The position numbers and the translations under genes are program-made. Below, piece after piece: positions 17,171 to 25,466 of a stretch of 64,000 nucleotides of DNA (its first letter is position 1; the number at the start of each line of letters is the position of its first letter). A model generated the notes under the pieces. That model saw only the letters and a list, made by a program, of their open reading frames with translations, was not told the origin of the DNA and ran no database searches. Where the stretch lies: NCBI RefSeq assembly GCF_024498075.1, contig NZ_JANHOF010000001.1:372001-436000 (forward strand), given 5' to 3'. This DNA comes from Paenibacillus mendelii. Lineage in GTDB: Bacteria > Bacillota > Bacilli > Paenibacillales > Paenibacillaceae.

Positions 17171-18229
17171 TCATTTATCCCTGCCAGCTAGCCGCGGTAA
17201 ATCACGAACAATCTCCACGGTAAACCAGCCAGGAAGCATTTGACCTTCTCCATGATCGGCCACGACAAGCTGCGCCATTTCGAGACTGATTTCACTTAAC
17301 TCTTTGATTAATGCTTTCGCTCGATGGACAAAGCCTTTATGATCGTCTCTCAGCGAATCCTTCGTTTCTGGAAGAGTCTTAATCATTTGAGCCCGGAACG
17401 ACAACGTTAGAAAGTAAAGCAAGTCTCGGTCCGCAGCATCAGAAGGAAATCTTGCATCCCCATTGATAATTTTATTCAGTTGATATTTTCCATTGAGATT
17501 TTTATGGAAGGCTTTGAATTGCAAGGCATGATCAGGCGTTAAACAGCCTCTAGCTAGCACCTCTATTTGCTGCGAGGTTTGGTCTGTCTTGAATTCATTC
17601 AGCGCATCGCTAAGCATGTGCCAAGAGCGTGGTGTTGAAAAGGGTTCCTCCGTCTTCGGCGGCTGTGTCCACAGATGATCCGGACGAGCCTGCAGGTATT
17701 CAATGACAAAGGGATGGATGGCATGGCTGTATGCCCAATCAAACCACTCTTTCGGAGAAACCTTCAATTGAACGTGGAACATTCGATTAATTAGCGCGGA
17801 TGACATCGGCTTAACAATGGCGCTGTCTTGTGCACGATTCCCCGCTCCAATGACAATGGAGCCTTCTGGAAGATGGTATTCACCGATTCTACGTTCATGG
17901 ATCAAGCTGTAGAATGCTTTCTGTACTTCCTGTGAACATGCGTTCAACTCATCAAGGAAAAGGCAGTAAGGCTCGTTTCTGGCAATGATTTTGGGCGGAC
18001 AAAATTGGCTTACCCCATTCACGATCTGCGGCACACCAATGATGTCTTCCGGTGCAAGCTGACTGCCCAACAAAGACACGCATGGGAGTCCTAAATCCGC
18101 AGCGAACTGCTCAACAAGTGATGACTTTCCTATCCCGGGAGGCCCCCAGATAAACACAGGCCGCACAACGGCAACGTTTAAGAGAATATCCATTAGTTCT
18201 TTTTGAGACACGGTAACTCCAATATTCAT
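17171..18229 (-). CDS. MoxR-family AAA+ ATPase
   Basis: AAA+ ATPase of 352 residues. Walker A is GPPGIGKSS at 29-37, Walker B is CLFLDELNAC, and sensor-1 lies in IVIGAGNRAQDS; RMFHVQL carries the expected arginine region. MoxR ATPases work as chaperones together with a VWA-domain protein, and that partner follows one base after this gene's stop. The C-terminal ~150 residues are the helical lid and a family-specific tail. A GGGGAA stretch upstream may serve as ribosome-binding site. The substrate of the pair is unknown. If the VWA partner is really broken, this ATPase has lost its main output. Confidence 0.9.
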   Translation of the reverse strand: MNIGVTVSQKELMDILLNVAVVRPVFIWGPPGIGKSSLVEQFAADLGLPCVSLLGSQLAPEDIIGVPQIVNGVSQFCPPKIIARNEPYCLFLDELNACSQEVQKAFYSLIHERRIGEYHLPEGSIVIGAGNRAQDSAIVKPMSSALINRMFHVQLKVSPKEWFDWAYSHAIHPFVIEYLQARPDHLWTQPPKTEEPFSTPRSWHMLSDALNEFKTDQTSQQIEVLARGCLTPDHALQFKAFHKNLNGKYQLNKIINGDARFPSDAADRDLLYFLTLSFRAQMIKTLPETKDSLRDDHKGFVHRAKALIKELSEISLEMAQLVVADHGEGQMLPGWFTVEIVRDLPRLAGRDK

Positions 18230-18325
18230 AGATGCATAATTCCCCTTTAGTACTGTCCAAAGACACGATTTATCCTATTTTACATCAAGGAGATAAAGAT
18301 TGGAAAAAAGTACAACCTATATGGC

Positions 18326-18353
18326 AAAACCGCCAGGGTCACAACCCTGACGG
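18326..18353 (-). terminator. Terminator after the pentapeptide-repeat gene
   Basis: On the minus strand CCGTCAGGGT pairs with ACCCTGGCGG around TGTG (18330-18353), one G-T pair, followed by TTTTG. Confidence 0.75.
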
Positions 18354-18403
18354 CCGCTTCACAGAAAACAATGAACCTGAATCCCTTCCTCCATCCACAT
18401 CTA

Positions 18404-18811
18404 TTACTCGGAAATAAGCTTCAAGAGGTCCTCGACGAGAATTCCATTAATCTTCATGCCCTTGACTTCACAATCCATGAGCTCTACGTTGCTTAGATCG
18501 CACTTTGTAAATTGAGCGCCATGGAAATCACAATGCTCGAACCGGACAGGAAGCTTCGCGATATCCGGATTATAATGCAGATCGCCTTCTTTGGGGATAC
18601 CGATGTTATGGATATACGCGCCTCCCATTTGAGCACCGTCCACCTCAAAATGACTCATGTTGGCATTCATGATCTTGGTACCCACAAGGGAAACATCTTC
18701 CCAATGCATATGCTCCGCACCGCTAGCCTCGATCTTGGAATAATCCAAGCAAGCATGCTTGGCTTCGATGATTTTCCATGCCTCCACAATTTCCAGACGT
18801 TCGCACTCCAC
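18404..18811 (-). CDS. Pentapeptide-repeat-like protein
   Basis: A 135-residue soluble protein starting at GTG 18811, with GGAGGTG upstream. The sequence alternates short hydrophobic positions in the manner of right-handed quadrilateral beta-helix proteins: CLDYSKIEASGAEHM, VSLVGTKIMNANMSHFEV, then FEHCDFHGAQFTKCDLSNVE. Such proteins serve as binding scaffolds; some mimic DNA and inhibit gyrase, but nothing here indicates a target. It begins 27 bases after the end of the phospholipase-like gene, so the two may be co-transcribed. A terminator follows. Confidence 0.75.
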   Translation of the reverse strand: MECERLEIVEAWKIIEAKHACLDYSKIEASGAEHMHWEDVSLVGTKIMNANMSHFEVDGAQMGGAYIHNIGIPKEGDLHYNPDIAKLPVRFEHCDFHGAQFTKCDLSNVELMDCEVKGMKINGILVEDLLKLISE

Positions 18812-18838
18812 TATCGTTCACCTCCAATTCGTGTTGGT

Positions 18839-19477
18839 CTAATTTCTTGTTTTGCTGCCTTCAAGTTGAATCGCAGAACAGACTTTAGTCGCAAGCTCTG
18901 CCGATCGCTCTATATATGACAGGATCTCATCGAATGAAAAGACAAGTAATTCTTGCTCGAGCTGGTCTTCCCGGTAGGAGAAATCCATTAATGCCTCCTC
19001 CTTGAATCGCTCTAGATCATCGAGATGAATTTCGTCTAATTCAATCGTCGTGTGAGATGCGATCAGCTCATCTCTTAATCGGCTGCAGTCATATTGTATA
19101 ATCAGGCGGCCGTTAAGCTTGCGGAAATCGCCATGCCATCGTTCATACAAACTTGGATCCCGATCGAGCCGGTTTTTAAAATCATGCTTAAAGTAAATAA
19201 ACTTCATCCAAACATCATCTGCGATCAAATGTGACAGATAACCAAGCAAATACTCATCCTTCAACTCCGAACGGTATTGATCAATAAATCGGTCATAATT
19301 AATATGTCGGGTACCATCCTCCAGTGAACCTTCAAAATAGTGAGAGATGTTTTTTTGGTCGTGTGAGGTACACGCATCGGGTGCAATCCCGCCCAGTAGA
19401 AAGGCTGACCTATGATCGATATGCAAATTGCTGCAAACCTGATCTGAAATAATCAGATGCATCATTCGAGATCCCAT
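18839..19477 (-). CDS. Zinc-dependent phospholipase C-superfamily protein
   Basis: Protein of 212 residues with no signal peptide. The N-terminus MGSRMMHLIISDQVCSNLHI, with LLGGIAPDACTS and SHYFEG, and then LLGYLSHLIADDVWMKFIYF, matches the zinc-dependent phospholipase C/S1-P1 nuclease superfamily, in which these His and Asp residues bind zinc. Cytoplasmic members of this kind are common in Paenibacillus and are called zinc dependent phospholipase C family proteins, without proven activity. AGGAGATGAG precedes the ATG. Neighbours: the MBL-fold gene upstream (42 bases) and the pentapeptide gene downstream. Confidence 0.78.
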   Translation of the reverse strand: MGSRMMHLIISDQVCSNLHIDHRSAFLLGGIAPDACTSHDQKNISHYFEGSLEDGTRHINYDRFIDQYRSELKDEYLLGYLSHLIADDVWMKFIYFKHDFKNRLDRDPSLYERWHGDFRKLNGRLIIQYDCSRLRDELIASHTTIELDEIHLDDLERFKEEALMDFSYREDQLEQELLVFSFDEILSYIERSAELATKVCSAIQLEGSKTRN

Positions 19478-19519
19478 ATCTCATCTCCTTACATTATTAC
19501 GTTTATTGATGCACGGTGT

Positions 19520-20482
19520 TCATCGACCATCTAAGTGGAACACTACCTGCTCTCTATACTGCTTTGTATTTCCGAAACACTGAACCTCTGTACCGTTTGT
19601 AACGATTTCAACATGCTGAAAATAATCGCAGCGGAACAGCTTGGCGCCATTATCTGCGAACACATGGGTATTCCCGATAAATGACGGTCGGTGTCGCGTG
19701 ACTACCTCATTGCATGGAATAACGACAAGCTGCGCATTGCAATATCGGATGAATTCCTCCGAAGTGGATTCGTCTCCTCCATGGTGGGCGGCTTTTAGAA
19801 GGAAGGTATCCTTCACTTGATGAGCTTGATCCGAACGCAGCAGCCTACCCGCTTGACGAGGCCCGCAGTCTCCAGGGAACAAGGCACTGAACTGCCTGTA
19901 ATGGAGCTTAACGATCACATTCATCTCATTTAGATTCGAACGCCCGTCTTCATTCACTATTAATTCATCCGGTATGGACAGGATCGTCAAGCTTGCCTCG
20001 CTGCCAATTTGAATCGTCTCCCCAGTATGCTCCTGATTAACATTCGTGAGAATTAGATCGCTCTCGCTCAGCAGACCTTCAAGTTCTTTCCACAGTACAT
20101 AATTCAATTCGCCCGCATCATTATTTTTCATTGCGGCATCAGGCAGCGGTGAGTAAATCAGCTCCTTAATCTTTATCCGGGGCTCACGCAGCAAATCGAT
20201 AATGCCTCCGAAATGATCATAGTGGAGGTGAGAAAGTATGAGCCGTTCAATGGTATCTATTCGATGCTCCAGCAAGTAAGGAATAATGACTTTCTCGCCG
20301 TGACCTTTCTTTCCCGCATCGATCAGAACATGCGTCTGATTATTCCCCGCTGCGGTCGAGATCAGAAAACTGTCCGCCGGATTCCCTTCTGGAATACCAA
20401 GGGCGCAGTTTCTCTCTGTATTAAGCTCGAACACTTGGATCCGACAGAATCCCTCTTCTGGACTGAACGTATGTAATGACAT
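19520..20482 (-). CDS. MBL-fold metallohydrolase, ComEC C-domain type
   Basis: Metallo-beta-lactamase-fold protein of 320 residues. The zinc motif is LSHLHYDHFGGI, followed by VKLHYRQFSALFPGDCGPRQ and KAAHHGGDESTSEEFI, which is the ComEC/Rec2 soluble-domain pattern (nuclease or hydrolase acting outside the usual competence protein). It lacks the ComEC membrane part and any signal peptide, so it is a cytoplasmic stand-alone form. AGGAG lies upstream of the ATG. It is first in a short run of minus-strand genes. Substrate unknown. Confidence 0.85.
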   Translation of the reverse strand: MSLHTFSPEEGFCRIQVFELNTERNCALGIPEGNPADSFLISTAAGNNQTHVLIDAGKKGHGEKVIIPYLLEHRIDTIERLILSHLHYDHFGGIIDLLREPRIKIKELIYSPLPDAAMKNNDAGELNYVLWKELEGLLSESDLILTNVNQEHTGETIQIGSEASLTILSIPDELIVNEDGRSNLNEMNVIVKLHYRQFSALFPGDCGPRQAGRLLRSDQAHQVKDTFLLKAAHHGGDESTSEEFIRYCNAQLVVIPCNEVVTRHRPSFIGNTHVFADNGAKLFRCDYFQHVEIVTNGTEVQCFGNTKQYREQVVFHLDGR

Positions 20483-20653
20483 ATGATTTCACTCCTCACG
20501 ATTTCGTATTGATGGAATAACAACTTTATCAAAGAATTATAAAACGCTTACATTCATTTCGCTGCAGCTTGAGTCCATTGCCTCCTTCCTACTATAATTC
20601 ACCTCTGTTTGTGATGTAAACCTTTTCCTTTCTGACTCTGAATACATGAATAA

Positions 20654-20679
20654 GAGCAGGACGCCGTGGCATCCTGCTC
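20654..20679 (-). terminator. Terminator after the coiled-coil gene
   Basis: GAGCAGGA and TCCTGCTC (20654-20661, 20672-20679) form an 8-bp stem extended by GCC/GGC inside; on the minus strand it is followed by TTATTC. Nine bases past the stop codon at 20688. Confidence 0.65.
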
Positions 20680-20687
20680 ATGAGTAA

Positions 20688-21113
20688 TCATCCGTTAATC
20701 AGATTGCGGATCTGCTCCAAATTGCTCTTGATCTTATCGAGACTCTTGTAGTCGATTTTTTGATGATATGCCTGCGACTGCTCCAGCTGATCCTCAAAAA
20801 ATTGCGATTCGAAATGTTCAGGATTCCCGCCTGTTTCACTGCGGTAAGCACTCGCTTCCTTCTGTCGCAGCTCCTCCACGGATTGGTCTAATTGCGCAAT
20901 GGCGCTGCTAAAGTCAGAAGTGATTGCGGATCCGCTTGAAATGTGGTCGATCTGATTGCGCAGCTCCTGCTTCATTTGATCCACCTGATTCTGGGTGAGT
21001 CCGCTCTCGTTCATATGTTCCGCAATTTGAATGCATGCATCAAGAAGCTCTTGTATACGTTCATTCTGCTGATGGATAGCAATCCCCTGCCTTCGTCGTC
21101 TATGTTTATTCAT
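20688..21113 (-). CDS. Coiled-coil protein of unknown function
   Basis: A 141-residue, highly polar protein. It starts with a basic cluster (NKHRRRRQG) and is otherwise predicted helical with heptad-like spacing (ERIQELLDACIQIAEHM, QVDQMKQELRNQIDHI, IAQLDQSVEELRQKE, LDKIKSNLEQIRNLI). No cysteine pair, catalytic motif or membrane helix is evident. The ATG has only a weak AAGG before it. A terminator follows at once, so it is a single-gene unit. I do not recognise the family; it looks like one of the small structural or spore-associated proteins of this group, but that is a guess. Confidence 0.6.
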   Translation of the reverse strand: MNKHRRRRQGIAIHQQNERIQELLDACIQIAEHMNESGLTQNQVDQMKQELRNQIDHISSGSAITSDFSSAIAQLDQSVEELRQKEASAYRSETGGNPEHFESQFFEDQLEQSQAYHQKIDYKSLDKIKSNLEQIRNLING

Positions 21114-21237
21114 CCTTATTTTGTGTTAAATTCTTGAATATTATGTAAGTTTAAGGCGCTGATTATGATCACGCATAAAATTTCCTTGATGTGGAAAACT
21201 ATCCCTTGTTGTTATGTTTACGAAGGAGGTGTTAGGA

Positions 21238-21399
21238 ATGTCCCATCGCGATGAACAGCCAACCAAAGCGGAAGTGCAAACGACGAAGGCGAACAAAATG
21301 CCTATTCCAGGTGAAAACGATACGGAGTTTTCCGCCGAGGAAGCTGCAGAGATATTTACAGAAAACCAGTCTTACGAGAATGAATCGGAAGAAAATTAA
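21238..21399 (+). CDS. Small acidic hypothetical protein
   Basis: A 53-residue protein beginning at ATG 21238, with a strong AAGGAGGTG seven bases upstream. The same frame is open back to 21214 but without a start signal. It is rich in Glu, Asn and Thr (ENDTEFSAEEAAEIFTENQ), with one helical stretch and no hydrophobic core, so it is probably disordered. The ribosome-binding site and the perfect 11-bp terminator at 21417 support a real gene. Divergent from the coiled-coil gene. Function unknown. Confidence 0.65.
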   Translation: MSHRDEQPTKAEVQTTKANKMPIPGENDTEFSAEEAAEIFTENQSYENESEEN

Positions 21400-21416
21400 G
21401 ACGGCATCGATACGTA

Positions 21417-21450
21417 AAGCCCGGTTCTTAGCGGAACCGGGCTTCTTATT
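21417..21450 (+). terminator. Terminator after the small acidic protein gene
   Basis: AAGCCCGGTTC (21417-21427) and GAACCGGGCTT (21434-21444) pair perfectly around six bases, followed by CTTATT. Confidence 0.75.
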
Positions 21451-21463
21451 GATTTATGTTGGT

Positions 21464-21673
21464 TTACTTTGGTTTTCGCTGCAGTTTATGACTCCAGTAG
21501 AAGGAAAAATATCCTGCTAAGAACGCGGTTAGCGGGATTAAGACCATTGCCAATCGAATGTTCTTCACATTGACCGATTGTCCCCGATCTAATAGCGTCT
21601 CTCCAACCCACGAAGCCAAGAAACAGATTGCAACCATTAGAAACAGAGGTAATACGCTGGCCAGTTTCTTCAT
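21464..21673 (-). CDS. Small membrane protein with two helices
   Basis: A 69-residue protein with helices at ~5-22 (ASVLPLFLMVAICFLASW) and ~41-60 (LAMVLIPLTAFLAGYFSFYW) and a basic C-terminus (HKLQRKPK). AAGGAG lies upstream of the ATG. It starts 26 bases after the end of the MFS gene and points the same way, so co-transcription is likely. No family recognised. Confidence 0.65.
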   Translation of the reverse strand: MKKLASVLPLFLMVAICFLASWVGETLLDRGQSVNVKNIRLAMVLIPLTAFLAGYFSFYWSHKLQRKPK

Positions 21674-21698
21674 TAGTATTTCTCCTTTTCAGGTCGCC

Positions 21699-22895
21699 CT
21701 AAGCACTGCTCTCAACAGCAGCAGGCAGATGAGTTTTATCCGAGCTGACGCCGAACAGCTTGAGCTTCAGCAAGATCGACAACAAGGCGATAACCGTAAA
21801 TAAGAGGCCTCCCCATATGATTTCGCGGGTTCCCATGTTAGAGATGCTCCATCCACCCATAAGAGACCCAACGGTTATTCCCAGGTTTGACGAAGACATG
21901 TACAGACTGCTTCCGAACTCCGGTGCAGCCGTCGTTTCTTTACTCAGCCAGGTCTGGCTTAAGATCATTCCACCCGAATGCAAGATTCCCCATACGATAC
22001 TAACAATCACCATAGGAATCGTATAGGTTCCGAGGGTATAGACCAGATAGTAGATCATCAGTAATAAAAGCGGATAAACAATCACCGTTTTCTTTACATT
22101 CAAGTGCAAGAAATGACTAAGTATAAACGTTCCCATAATGCCGAAAAAGCCAAAAATCATCAGCATCACGCTAACTCCGGTCGGATTGATTTCCGTTACC
22201 TGACCGATATAATCAGCAAAGTAGCTGTAGACGGAAAACAACGCAGAAAACACCAGCATAACCGTAACCATGCTTAGCCATACAGGTGCTTTTCCCAGAA
22301 TGCTGAACTGTTTCCCATATGAAGCCCGCTCGGCCACAGGCATTGAAGGCAGCCATAACATCATTCCTATTGCACCCAAACCGCTGACAGCAGCGCCGAA
22401 CAAGAATGCCGCTTGTAACGAGAGCTGTTCAGCCAAGAATGATGTAATGGGAACGCCCAGAAGAAGAGCGACAGATGCACCCGCGAAGACGTTGGCAACA
22501 GCCTTCGATTTCTTGTCCGGCGGGGACAGCTGCATGGCGACGGCTATCGATAATGAAATCAATAACGAGAGAAGGAACGCAGGTAGAATCCGAAAGACAA
22601 GCATGAATGTAAAGCTGGATGAGAATGCGAAGGCAATATTAGAAAATGTAAACAACAGCATAACCGTCACTAACGCCTTCTTACGATTGATTCCCGAGCT
22701 GAACAACGTAACGAATGGTCCCGCAATCGCGACGACAAGGGCAAACACACTGACCAGCAAGCCTGCTTGTGAAGATGTAATATGGTATTTGTTCTGAACC
22801 TGGGGCAGGACCCCAATGACGCCCATTTCGGTTGTGATGGCGGCAAACACACTTAAAGATAGAAGAAAAATTAAGAATTGATTCCGTCTTTGCAT
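21699..22895 (-). CDS. MFS transporter, AraJ-like drug/sugar exporter
   Basis: Major-facilitator protein of 398 residues with twelve membrane helices. The N-terminal half shows the DHA1 pattern: TEMGVIGVLPQVQNKYHI, SQAGLLVSVFALVVAI, and NRKKALV in the helix 2-3 loop; the second half has PTGVSVMLMIFGFFGIMGT. It resembles the AraJ/YdhP/Pbu group of proton-driven exporters. Substrate unknown. An imperfect dyad upstream of the start (22934-22965: GGGCACCAGAA against TTCTTGGTACCC) might be an operator. The small membrane gene at 21464 follows closely. Confidence 0.9.
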   Translation of the reverse strand: MQRRNQFLIFLLSLSVFAAITTEMGVIGVLPQVQNKYHITSSQAGLLVSVFALVVAIAGPFVTLFSSGINRKKALVTVMLLFTFSNIAFAFSSSFTFMLVFRILPAFLLSLLISLSIAVAMQLSPPDKKSKAVANVFAGASVALLLGVPITSFLAEQLSLQAAFLFGAAVSGLGAIGMMLWLPSMPVAERASYGKQFSILGKAPVWLSMVTVMLVFSALFSVYSYFADYIGQVTEINPTGVSVMLMIFGFFGIMGTFILSHFLHLNVKKTVIVYPLLLLMIYYLVYTLGTYTIPMVIVSIVWGILHSGGMILSQTWLSKETTAAPEFGSSLYMSSSNLGITVGSLMGGWSISNMGTREIIWGGLLFTVIALLSILLKLKLFGVSSDKTHLPAAVESSA

Positions 22896-23045
22896 AAGAA
22901 GTAAACCTGCTCTTTCACATGAAAGTTAGTTGTGGGCACCAGAACTTTGGTTATTCTTGGTACCCGCTTCATCATATCAAGTGATGGTTTATACCTCAAG
23001 ACAATGCTGTTCTTCATCCAAAAGTTTTCATTAGTAATCAACATG

Positions 23046-24410
23046 TCATCGATTCACGCTCTTGGGGTTCGCCTTCAACCAATCCAACATCTCATCCAAT
23101 GTATGTACCGGTACGATATTCAAGCTGGCTGCGCCCTTGCGCGCATCTGCTTCTTGACCCGCAGGAACGAAGAAGACATCCGCTTGCGACCGCTCAACGG
23201 CATAGGCTTTCTGCTCAATTCCACCAATCGGTCCCACGTTGCCTTGGGCATCGATTGTTCCGGTGCCCGCGATGCGATTACCGTATGTCACGCCGCCCGG
23301 CGTTAATTGGTCCATGAGTGTAAGAGCAAGAACTGCACCGTGCGAGGGACCGCCTTGGTAGACGAGATACGAACGGAAATGCACATCCTTCGGAAGGTCA
23401 ACCTGAACATGATCCTCGATTTCAATGCCGAATACAGCCTTCGTGGGATCGTCGCCGCTTTCCTTGGTTTTCACCGTCACGCTTAACCTTTGTTCGTTCC
23501 GTATGAGCGTCACCTTAACTTCCTCTCCCGGTTGAACGCTGCTCATTTGGCCGGCCAGCTCGGCATAGGAGGATAGTGGCTGGTCGTTCATGGCAACGAT
23601 CAGATCCCCAGGCTCCAGTATCCCATCAGCCGGGCTCCCGGCCGTGAGCTGAACAATCTGTACACCGGATGGAACGACTCCCCTTCCAATCCCTAGTTTG
23701 TGGAAGGCCAGTGCACTGCCGATCTGATTCGCATCGACTCTTTGCAGGCGGACCGCCTGTTGAATCTCTCCGATTGAAATACTTGTATCTCTTTTCTCAA
23801 GCTGCACATGAGGAAACAGAGCGGCATAGAGCCAATCGATCGGAAATGCCGGCCGCTCAATGACGAGTACGCCATCTATCGATCCTTTTGCCTCGCCGCC
23901 ATCAACAGCAGCATACCGGTTCATATTGATGGTATAGCCGGGAGAGGTAACCTGATAGCTCGTAGGCCACAACAGCACTACTCCTGCACTGACGATCACA
24001 GCCAGCACCACGGTACTTCGCCATGGCCATCCCTTCCTTCGACGTCTCTCTTCATAGACGAGATCAATGATAGTCAGAAGCAAGGTTCCTCCGACGATGA
24101 TCGGAACCGATATTAACTCGTAAGGATCACGAACGAGGTATACGGCTAGGCATGCACTGCCGCTGACGATCAGCCAGCGCAGAAGCTGGATCCACCAACG
24201 CTGTCCGCGGCCGGAGACCAGCCCGGCCAATGCGCCCAATAACCATAGAAGCGGTATCAGCACAAGAATAGCAGACAACCACTGGATTTGATCAATCCAG
24301 TACAGGTCCCCCCACCGGACCGGATCCCCTAACCAGCTTATTTCAACGCATACCGCTAGAGCACCAACCAGCACATAGCCGGTTATATATAAACGGTTCC
24401 CAGTCGTCAC
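23046..24410 (-). CDS. Membrane protease with PDZ and Lon-type (S16) domains
   Basis: Protein of 454 residues from GTG 24410 (GGAGGAG upstream). The first ~150 residues hold about five membrane helices; then come a PDZ domain (VVPSGVQIVQLTAGSPADGI, DLIVAMNDQPLSSYAEL) and a C-terminal Lon-type proteolytic domain. The catalytic dyad is present: Ser in GGPSHGA and Lys in IGGIEQKAYAVERS. This C-terminal half is like YlbL/SepM membrane proteases, which normally have a single N-terminal helix; the additional multi-helix part is unusual. Such proteases cleave peptides or membrane-bound regulators outside the cytoplasm. Single gene, no obvious partner. Confidence 0.85.
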   Translation of the reverse strand: MTTGNRLYITGYVLVGALAVCVEISWLGDPVRWGDLYWIDQIQWLSAILVLIPLLWLLGALAGLVSGRGQRWWIQLLRWLIVSGSACLAVYLVRDPYELISVPIIVGGTLLLTIIDLVYEERRRRKGWPWRSTVVLAVIVSAGVVLLWPTSYQVTSPGYTINMNRYAAVDGGEAKGSIDGVLVIERPAFPIDWLYAALFPHVQLEKRDTSISIGEIQQAVRLQRVDANQIGSALAFHKLGIGRGVVPSGVQIVQLTAGSPADGILEPGDLIVAMNDQPLSSYAELAGQMSSVQPGEEVKVTLIRNEQRLSVTVKTKESGDDPTKAVFGIEIEDHVQVDLPKDVHFRSYLVYQGGPSHGAVLALTLMDQLTPGGVTYGNRIAGTGTIDAQGNVGPIGGIEQKAYAVERSQADVFFVPAGQEADARKGAASLNIVPVHTLDEMLDWLKANPKSVNR

Positions 24411-24496
24411 CGAACTCCTCCTTTATTGTTCACACGGGATATCCGAATTGTAACCTCTAATTCTTCGAATAGGAATAAAAGATTTCATAATGAAGA

Positions 24497-24530
24497 AAAG
24501 GAACAATCCGTGCTGCAGGACTGTCCCTTT
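24497..24530 (-). terminator. Terminator after the radical SAM gene
   Basis: AAAGGAACAATCC (24497-24509) pairs with GGACTGTCCCTTT (24518-24530) through G-T wobbles; on the minus strand the hairpin is followed by TTTTCTTC. Confidence 0.6.
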
Positions 24531-24597
24531 CATTTGTTACCCTTTGCAAGAGAAACGTTACACCTATGCACCTAGCCATGATCAATGGGTTAATGGA

Positions 24598-25416
24598 TTA
24601 GGGAGCAAACCCCTTCTGACTTAACAAGACCTGCCCCTTCGGAAATACGCGGTTAAATCTGTCATACACGACAAGGTAAGCGGACGGATCGTACCATTCC
24701 GTTAAGCCTTGTTGCTCATACAACGATCGCATCCCTAATCGGCTCGTACGCTTGCCGCCGCTGCCGTCTCCCATATAATAGTCGTCCACGCACACCCGGT
24801 TTACCAGTGGCAGCAATAGTTCTGGGAAGGCTTCACTGCTCGGCAGGATTGGGGCGATGGTTGCTTGGGTCGGAACGCCTGCATCAGCTAATAACTGAAG
24901 CGTCTTTAATCTGGCCTTGATTGGAGGGGCATCCGGTGTAAAATGTTTTCGGATATCATCCTGATCCGTTTCTACCGTCATGCTCACCCGGACTCTGTCC
25001 TTTAACAGCAGAAACAAACCAATATCTCTTCGGACAAGCGGACTTCGGGTCTGCACGAATAGAAAATCAGGCGGATCCTCGACCATGACCTCCAATAACG
25101 ATCTCGTGACCTTCTCCTTCAACTCCACCGGCTGATAGGGATCCGTACTGGATGACATGAATATGGTGACCTTTCCCTTGTCCTTAGCCCGTCGAAGCTC
25201 TTTGCGAAGCAAATCGGCTGCACCCTGCTTAATGTCCACCCAAGTCCCCCACTCCTGCTTCCGAAATGCAGCTACCGGCATTTGACGGACGTAGCAGTAA
25301 GAACATCCGAACGCACAACCCGTATAGGGATTCAGAGAATGACTGTAATCAGCAAGAAAGCCGGTTCCTTTATTAAGAAGGGTCTTGGGATTTTTGTATA
25401 GAAGTTCACTTTTCAT
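24598..25416 (-). CDS. SPL-family radical SAM protein
   Basis: Radical SAM enzyme of 272 residues. Three cysteines bind the iron-sulfur cluster in CAFGCSYC (Cys 34, 38, 41). Other conserved blocks are SHSLNPYTGC before it and IFMSSSTDPYQPVELK, then FLFVQTRSPLVRRDI and VRVSMTVETD. The family is named after spore photoproduct lyase, but this compact type (as in Rv2578c-like proteins) is widespread and its substrate is unknown; it is too short and too different to be SplB itself. Only a weak ribosome-binding site is seen. It follows the oxygenase gene by 50 bases. Confidence 0.85.
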   Translation of the reverse strand: MKSELLYKNPKTLLNKGTGFLADYSHSLNPYTGCAFGCSYCYVRQMPVAAFRKQEWGTWVDIKQGAADLLRKELRRAKDKGKVTIFMSSSTDPYQPVELKEKVTRSLLEVMVEDPPDFLFVQTRSPLVRRDIGLFLLLKDRVRVSMTVETDQDDIRKHFTPDAPPIKARLKTLQLLADAGVPTQATIAPILPSSEAFPELLLPLVNRVCVDDYYMGDGSGGKRTSRLGMRSLYEQQGLTEWYDPSAYLVVYDRFNRVFPKGQVLLSQKGFAP

Positions 25417-25466
25417 TCCGATCGCGAGATGCTGTCATCTCAACTCTTCCTCCTTCGGTCGATCTG

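Noticed and set aside
22934-22965. Hairpin upstream of the MFS gene considered as a T-box or terminator
   Set aside because: No T-box consensus, no specifier region and no T run; at most an imperfect operator.
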